Assembly: GCA_002007465.1 (NCBI GenBank) | Contig: LNAC01000001.1 | Coordinates: 3,123,327-3,187,326, forward strand | DNA: 64,000 nt | Origin: Ailurus styani | Taxonomy: Eukaryota; Chordata; Mammalia; Carnivora; Ailuridae | Reading direction: 5' to 3' | Shown: piece by piece, positions 58,200 through 64,000 of the stretch | How the letters are laid out: every line of letters begins with the position of its first letter | Position numbering within the stretch: position 1 is the first letter of the stretch | Notes under the pieces: model-generated | What the model was told of the DNA's origin: nothing | Seen by the model: the letters and a program-made list of their open reading frames with translations, nothing else | Database searches by the model: none | Translations under genes and position numbers: made by a program

Positions 58200-58930
58200 T
58201 GTATGGACGAGGCCGCCTGTGCCAGCAGGATTGTGAGCACGGAGCTATTTCTGGATCAACATCATTCTTTATTTAATGCATCGACCTCAACATACTGTTG
58301 TCATTAAAGTTGCTAATAAATGGGGTTTAATTTTTAATGCAGTAAATTGTGTACTGTACTGATGCTGGGCTCCTCTTGGAGGAGCTGGTAGGGCCATTTC
58401 TTATACAAAGCACCTTCCATTTTCAGAAAAGCCAGACTTACAGTTTCAGCTGTATTTCTTGTGTCTGTGTCCTCATTCCCTGAGTGTGAAAACTTTATTG
58501 CTCATTATCTACTGGGCTGTGATGAAGTGACAGATGATTTATTGGGAGCCAAAAACTGTGTTTCAACGGTGAACATTTTTATCCTTCTGTACTGCGGCAC
58601 CGGCTAGCCTCTTCCATCGGCCGAGGCAACAAATAAAGAAAACTCGCTGCTGCAGAACCACATGCGCCCACGTTTCAGATCCCACTCTGGTCCTAATTTG
58701 ATTCAATTCCCCTTTGTTGCTTAAAAATTCAATGTGTTTAATTGAGCTGTTTGACAGTAAAATCTGAATTCCATGCATTTTAACCATTCATATTAAATTT
58801 CCCTCTGTATAGTACTTTTTATTAATGTGCTTTACAGGCAGAAGCGTAATTTAAATTTGGTGACCTCACAAGCTTATAAAAAGATCTGAATTCTTGTGTT
58901 CCCCCCCCGAACCTAAATTAAAATGAATAA
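58200..58930. promoter_or_regulatory. Candidate developmental enhancer with Meis and Pbx-Hox sites
   Basis: Repeat-free, complex sequence. At 58528-58544 it reads tgacagatgatttattg. This is a Meis/Prep core TGACAG one base from TGATTTATTG, which fits the Pbx-Hox pattern TGATTNATNN. A second TGACAG lies at 58752-58757 within ctgtttgacag. Many TAAT cores surround them, such as tttaatttttaatgcagtaaatt near 58326 and gtttaattgagctg near 58736. Motif presence is seen; enhancer function is inferred. Confidence 0.4.
58528..58544 (+). promoter_or_regulatory. Composite Meis + Pbx-Hox motif
   Basis: TGACAG, one spacer A, then TGATTTATTG. Adjacent Meis and Pbx-Hox sites are a known arrangement in Hox-regulated enhancers. 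The chance expectation of each half alone is high, so only the combination in a repeat-free block makes it notable. Confidence 0.4.
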
Positions 58931-59940
58931 ATGCAAACCAGTGGTACAGTTGTGATTTCTTTACTGAGTTTAATGAGTCAGGGAAAGGAAGACGCCGGGG
59001 CTTGGGGGTATGAAGTGTGAAAGTGTGTATGTATGTGTTTTATGTGTGTATTTTCATATTTTAATAGATGACATAATATTGTGGCACAAGTGAGAGTCTA
59101 AATGACCTGCCTTTAACAGTTAAAAAAGCAAGTCTCTCTCTTCCATTAAAGTGGTAGGTGAGGCATTGTCTAATGGATTACACATTGTCTGCTTTTTACA
59201 GGGTTACATATTTATTGACATTTAAATAGCCGAACATCTTTTCCTTTAGGATTAATAAGATGCCCAGAAACCAACATCAGATTTTTAAGGTTTACTAAAC
59301 TTTCATCTGTAAAATTTAATAGCAATATCCGAGTCGTTATGTGTATGTAGAGCGCCGTGTGACTTTACAAACCCTTTTAAGCCACGAATTATGTTACAAG
59401 AATGGGTTGGCTGTGTATCATTATGTCCAGGTAAATGCCAGAATGATGACATAACTGGTAGTTGGGAGTAAAATACAACCCCCGTAAAATGTTACTAAGG
59501 TAAATGTGGAAGGATTGTACTTCATTACACATAAACATGACTTCTGGGTATTTATCATTTGATGAAATATAGACTAACTTGGTCTCGCCGGGCACTGTTT
59601 TCCTCCTGCCTTTGTTACTCGATTCAGCCGCGTGACCAGGTCCTGTTTCAAAACCGCTAATTCCTTTCCATTTTAGCATTTTCCAGGGTACCCCAGTGAA
59701 TTTTAAGTCTCTTTCATGCACTGGAGACTAAGTATTCTGTAAATGCTAAATCCTAAAAAACTGGCCTTAATAAGAATGATAGTCCACCAATTTCAGACAA
59801 TGATAAATTTATGGCTTTGGATTAAAGGTCAGATGGCTATTTCAGACATTAAAGCAGCCCCATTTCATAATACCCGGCCCCTTCAGGAAAGACATTTTTG
59901 CACACCGGTGCCCGTTAGTTCCTGCTAAAGACAGAGAGTA
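58931..59940. promoter_or_regulatory. Candidate conserved non-coding sequence, continued
   Basis: Repeat-free and complex. It includes gttacatatttattgacatttaaatag near 59202, several CpGs near 59328-59372 and gacattaaagcagccccattt near 59845. Frames on both strands (59389-59721, 59743-59928) lack known motifs. Confidence 0.3.
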
Positions 59941-60540
59941 ATAGTTCGGAAGTCGGGGAGCCCATTTCCTACCTGTGCGGCGCGCTGGCTCCTGGCCCTA
60001 GGCGGCTGTTTAACTTTTAACCCGCGTGTTCACACGGCGTAGCTGCGTGAAGCACAATGTAGCACATGAGGAAGCAGGTCTGGCAACATTTGTTTTCTGC
60101 CGTGTGCTGGAAGCCGCCGCACTCGCGTGCTCACACATTTTCTGCTGTCCCGAAGTAAGAAGTCATTTCCTCTAAATGGCCACTTGGGCTTTAAACGGGA
60201 CGGGTTTCAGGTCATCTCGGCCCCTTCCGACGTTACCGGGGCATCTGACCAGGAGGAAGGGTCCGGGATAGAGATGCCTTCGAAAGAGGCCTCTGTGTGG
60301 CCATTCTTCTGGGGGGGGGTGACTTTGTCCTATTTCTTCAAGCCTCTGCCCTGCGCGCCAGCCACCCTCCTGTCAGATGAACTGCTTCATGACGACGAGG
60401 ACTCTCCCTCCTCACGGCCTCGCGCCCCGGCCTGTGAGGAGTGAGCCTCACCCTCACCGGGTGTCTCCCCGTGCGCTCTTAGCCCCCGCGACGTGACGGG
60501 CAGCGGTTGCGGCAGGGAAGACGTCTGACGTGACAGCCGT
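59941..60540. promoter_or_regulatory. CpG island, no gene assigned
   Basis: A hand count over these 600 bases gives about 60 percent G+C and 45 CpG, so observed/expected is near 0.84. This is well above the usual island threshold and unlike everything else in the window. No repeat explains it. CREB/ATF-like TGACGTGA lies at 60526-60533 and a TGACG half-site at 60494-60498. It could be a promoter, a distal regulatory element or an orphan island. Plus-strand transcription is suggested only by the donor match at 60747. Confidence 0.75.
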
Positions 60541-61084
60541 GTGGCACATGGCAAGCCCTTGGCCCACTGGTTAATTAATGGTACCAGAGAATAGAGAATG
60601 AAATCGTCTAGAATTAGCTCTCTTGCCACTAATGGGGCCCCCTCATCCCAGGCTTGGGGGAACCACCCTGTGGAGACAAGTAAAGCCACAGGGCAGGAGG
60701 CGGAGGGAAAGCCCCGCAGAATCCCCACGCGACGGGGCTCCTGCAGGTGAGCGGTCGCTGCCCCGGGCCCGTGTCCTGCCCGGAGGCCTCCTGGCATCCT
60801 CAGAAGCAACAGAAAAGCATTAGCATCCCTGAACGGGTTGACTTCTGCGTCCCTTGCATGGCTTTTATTCATTTACTTGCCTTTCTCTGATGTTTCTGCT
60901 CCCATCCCAATTTACGTAGTGACAAGGGGTGGGATTTGATAGGTAAAGTTTTCTCTGTGAATATTCCTGAGTTGACAGAGAAACTTTCTTCCTATTCTCT
61001 CCAGAATTTAGCTAATGGGCAACTGAGGAACCCACAAGAGAAGACCTCATCTTTTCTGGAAGAGGGCGATGCTCTTTAATTGAA
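60541..61084. other. Flank of CpG island
   Basis: A perfect TTAATTAA palindrome lies at 60571-60578. A second small CpG-rich patch at 60725-60785 contains a strong splice-donor match. Beyond 60830 the sequence is AT-rich and unique. The 161-codon minus-strand frame at 60387-60872 runs through this CpG-rich DNA without any known motif. Confidence 0.4.
60744..60752 (+). other. Candidate 5' splice site cag/gtgagc
   Basis: The nonamer cag/gtgagc closely matches the donor consensus (cag/gtragt, differing only at the last position). It sits about 200 bases downstream of the CpG island on the plus strand. It would suit a non-coding first exon. No acceptor, reading frame or transcript supports it from sequence alone. 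Confidence 0.25.
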
Positions 61085-61165
61085 AGGTGTTATACGCAAA
61101 TAATGAATCATGAAACGCTACATCAAATACTAACGATGTACTGTATGGTGACTAACATAGCATAA
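61085..61165 (+). mobile_element. Carnivore L1 3' terminus, sense
   Basis: The text ggtgttatacgcaaataatg...acgctacatcaaatactaacgatgtactgtatggtgactaaca matches the end of carnivore L1. It is truncated to about 80 bases and followed by an A/G-rich tail. No clear TSD was found. Confidence 0.88.
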
Positions 61166-61314
61166 TAAAAAAGGAAGAAAAGAAAGAAAGAAAGAAAAAG
61201 AAAGAAAGAGAAAGAGAGAGAGAAAAAAGAAAGATTAAAAAAAGAGAGAAAAAGTAAGAGAGAAAGAGAAAGAAAGAAAGAGAAAGAAAGAAAGAAAAAG
61301 GAAGGAAGAAGAAA
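61166..61314. repeat. (GAAA)n tetranucleotide repeat
   Basis: About 150 bases of GAAA and GA-rich variants, pure purine, grown from the L1 poly-A tail. It is likely to be length-polymorphic. Confidence 0.95.
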
Positions 61315-62209
61315 ACTAGCAAATGGATCTTTCCAGATGGGGGTAGAATATGCTATTTAACGGGAAAGAGACGTCTCATGCCTTTGCATGAGGAGATACA
61401 AGAAATAGAGATGAAAATAATGAAGAAGGTTGGAAGACATTTCCTGAACCTCCTCGTAGCTCGCCCCTCAGAATCTTTCTGGACCAAAAATCAAAACGGA
61501 GAATGCTAAGAGTCAGCAGGCAGGAGCCTAATTTTTGTGAGGGGGGTAGACGTTCAACTGTGGAAAAGAGACAATGATTTATTGGACCCTTTTGCCCACC
61601 CACCACCAAACGGACAGGAGAGAGGAAATCAAAGACTGGACTGCTCTCCAAATGGGACAACTAAAACTAGACTTCAGATTTTTAGCATTCCCAAGGCACC
61701 AGAACCCTCTGAGACCACAGAATTTCTATTTGTTTCTTCAATCATCGGAAGCACTGTTTATTTTCCATGGTCCCCTCCCTGCCCTCCAGAAATGAGCTTA
61801 GGGACCAAGTTGTGTCTTACTTTTGTTAACTCCCATGACACTAGCTAAGTGCTTTTGACCAAGTGGAGTGCCCTGACTTTTGCTTTGGCTAATTCAAAGG
61901 TCTGCATTAAGATAGAGTGGTTAAAAAAAAAAATTGAAAGAGCCAACTGGCAAAGCCAGTATCAGAATTTCACATAATTCCTAAATTGTCAATTCCATTC
62001 CTTAAGACAAGACGCGGTGTGAGTCACCCCGATACTTACCTGTATTAGCTGACTGAGTGACCGTGCCCTTATTGGTGGGTTGCTGAGCTGTGGGCCACGG
62101 AGGAAGCAGGGTTGGTAACCACTGGGGTGCAGAAGGAGGGCGATGAGCGAGGTGAGCCTTAAACAGAGAGAAACATTTAACCGGACAAAGAGCAGGAGTG
62201 AGAGACATT
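61315..62209. other. Unique sequence, nothing recognised
   Basis: No repeats were recognised. Frames at 61376-61660 and 61537-61848 overlap and lack motifs. Confidence 0.4.
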
Positions 62210-62420
62210 CCAGTGTGAGAGGTTGAGAACACAGACTTTGGAGCCGGTGGGACCAAGGTTCAAGTTCCAGTTTTATGGTTTCCTAGCTGTGCACCCTAAT
62301 GGCCTTCCAAGGTTTTCTTCTGAGAAATGAGACCCGAAGGAAATCCTGGTTCAAGAGGGCATAGTGAGGGTTGCCTGACATGGTGGAGCATGTTACTCAG
62401 CTTTACGTGTAGCTGCTACC
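62210..62420 (+). mobile_element. MIR SINE, sense
   Basis: The text gagaacacagactttggagcc...caaggttcaagttccagttttatgg...cctagctgtgcaccc...tcttctgagaaatgagaccc follows the MIR from its 5' part through the core. Confidence 0.8.
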
Positions 62421-64000
62421 CCACAGGGGGATCACCTATCATGGCCGCTTCCCACTGGGCTCGCAGAGAGAAGTTTTTTGCCCATTGCTGGGTACATCCT
62501 GACCACAGCAAGGAAACTGGCTCAGGCATAAAATAATGTTGGAAGCTGCGACCAAAACCTCGAGAGTGGATTCTCTCTCCTCTTAATTCTTCAACACCAA
62601 TTATTTGATTGTTTTGTAAAATTGAGAAATACATTTTAGGAAGACCTAAAGTCATGACAATGTTAGTGCATGCCACCTCCTCTCCCACCCAGTTTTTAAA
62701 ACTTGTATTATTTCTTTAGTGTTCATGTTTGTGTATTTATACATACTTTTACCTATTACTTGATTTATCACCTTCAGAAATGACATCTTTGTTCCCCCAA
62801 TGTAAAAGATGAGAAAAACAGTGAACTTACACCAGCTCTGAGTGACTCTTCCCCATCACCACCTAGCTGTGGAAACTGTGTATACCAGGAGAGCTGTGAT
62901 GTTTGTGCTGTGTCCCTTATCTTGGTCCTCACAGCCACCACTAGAGTCTGCACTCCAGATCCCTGTGTTGATGCTCCTTGCCAATCCCCCCAAGTGACTC
63001 TCTCCATCCACTTTCGGATGGGCTGCAGTGCCCTCCAGTTTTCTATTAGAAATGCATATGGACACCACATCTCTTGAGTTCTTGCCCGCTTCTTTCCTGT
63101 AATACTTGCTTTACCATTTGTCAAGTACAAGATTCTTGGGGTAACATTCTTCCCCTGAGGATTTTGTGAGTGGATGGTTCTTGGAGTGGACCTGTCTTCT
63201 CCTGGGTCCCCAAAGGCTGCTGGTCCTCTGGGAGGGTCAATGTCTTCACTAGACATGGCTCAGTATTGACCATTCCACATCATTGTTCTTGGTCCACATT
63301 GCACTCTTTCAATCAGTAGGTTCAAGTTGTATTTTATTTATGAAAAGTTTCCTAAATTATGTCTACAAGGTTTTTTTTTTTTTCCTTCTTCTTTTTCTTT
63401 GTTGTTCCAGTTTCCCAGCTTTCTGCTCCACGGATACCACTGAGGTATTCTGTATCTTATCTGTGTATCATTTACGCAGCCGTTCTTCACGCACCAACGT
63501 TGACTTCCATCTTATTTGCTCAGTTTCCCGGGCCGGCTGTCCACGTGTGCTTCTAGCTGTCGGCCATAGATCTTCCTGTTGGACTCTCATCAACGTGCTC
63601 TTCATTTCTGCGATGATTTTCGCTTTTCTCCCACTTCTTTTCTTCTTATTTCTTCTGCTGTTGCTGCTCCCCATATTTTCTGAACTCCTGTAGCTCTGCT
63701 CTGAGATTTTGTATTAAAGAAGTAATTATTTCATTAAGTTGTAAAAAATTCATGGGGCTTCTTTGGCAACAATTTCCATCTGCTCTGTGGAAACCTCTTT
63801 CTAGTGAGTGTTCTTTATTTACCACTTATTTTCCTGTCCATTTCCTCCCTTTCCAGTAGTATTTTAAATATATTCTGTGCTGATTCATTTTTTAAAATTA
63901 TTACTCATCCTGAAATGAGATGAATTATTCATGAACCAGGCTTTAGAAGTTTAATGTTGGCAAGGGCCAGGCCATGTTCTTGATTATCAGGGAAGTTCTT
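62421..64000. other. Unassigned terminal region
   Basis: No gene or repeat was identified with confidence. A 160-codon minus-strand frame (62774-63256) is the longest here. It includes PRILYLTNGKASITGKKRAR and a Trp-rich stretch (ENWRALQPIRKW). The charged minus-strand readings at 63468-63674 and the pyrimidine-rich plus strand at 63369-63410 could mean an old retroelement ORF in reverse. I cannot place it. Confidence 0.3.

Noticed and set aside
60387..60872. 161-codon minus-strand ORF over the CpG island
   Set aside because: CpG-rich DNA has few stop codons. The sequence is low in recognisable structure and ends in Ser/Glu-rich low complexity.
1..64000. Reading frames of 60-170 codons on both strands as genes
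   Set aside because: They overlap each other in conflicting frames and many coincide with SINE, L1, L2 or LTR sequence. Apart from the LINE RT fossil, none shows a known domain. Lengths are what chance gives in 64 kb.

Overview
This window is nuclear DNA of a carnivoran mammal and I find no convincing protein-coding exon in it. The main evidence is at least twelve copies of the tRNA-Lys-derived carnivore SINE (CanSINE/SINEC). Each has the tRNA-like head (ctgggtggctcag...ggctcaggtcatgatc), a CT-rich body and an A-rich tail, and most have flanking target-site duplications (TSDs). The younger copies, with a body ending in ctacttgtgatctctctctgtc before the caaataaataaa tail, fit my memory of caniform and especially mustelid-type subfamilies. 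I infer ferret, mink, otter or badger relatives, but I cannot fix the species.

Layout. 1-4.2 kb: AT-rich, mostly unique sequence with a possible conserved non-coding block (1.75-2.18 kb) and an unexplained minus-strand open stretch (3.19-3.64 kb). 4.2-12.7 kb: repeat-rich, with CanSINEs, a MIR split by a SINE, two antisense L1M copies carrying nested SINEs, and a Tigger1-type DNA transposon. 13.3-13.7 kb: an antisense reverse-transcriptase fragment of the CR1/L2 LINE clade, still readable as protein. 14.3-24 kb: MER20, L1M fragments in both orientations and one SINE nested in an L1. 24-35 kb: mostly unique or L2/MIR-bearing sequence, with a candidate conserved block at 27.3-27.9 kb. 35-39.5 kb: an old antisense L1 cut by a SINE, an L2 carrying a long TG microsatellite, and a young SINE. 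39.5-49 kb: alternating unique blocks, MaLR (MLT1) LTRs, L2s and two SINEs. 49.3-53.9 kb: one decayed sense-strand L1M body broken by a MIR, a young L1 3' end and a SINE. 55.4-60.9 kb: a repeat-poor, TAAT-rich region that looks like a cluster of conserved regulatory sequence. It contains a Meis + Pbx/Hox composite motif (58.53 kb) and ends in an orphan CpG island (59.94-60.54 kb) followed by a strong splice-donor match. 61-64 kb: an L1 3' end with a GAAA tract, a MIR and unassigned sequence.

The long repeat-poor blocks, the absence of exons and the homeodomain-like sites suggest a gene desert or a large intron near a developmental regulator. That is inference, and I cannot name the neighbouring gene. 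The open reading frames in all six frames look like chance or repeat-derived frames. Repeat identities come from remembered consensus sequences, not a library search, so boundaries are approximate unless a TSD is stated. The two best leads are the CpG island with downstream donor and the Meis/Pbx-Hox block. I found no undescribed system that I can demonstrate.
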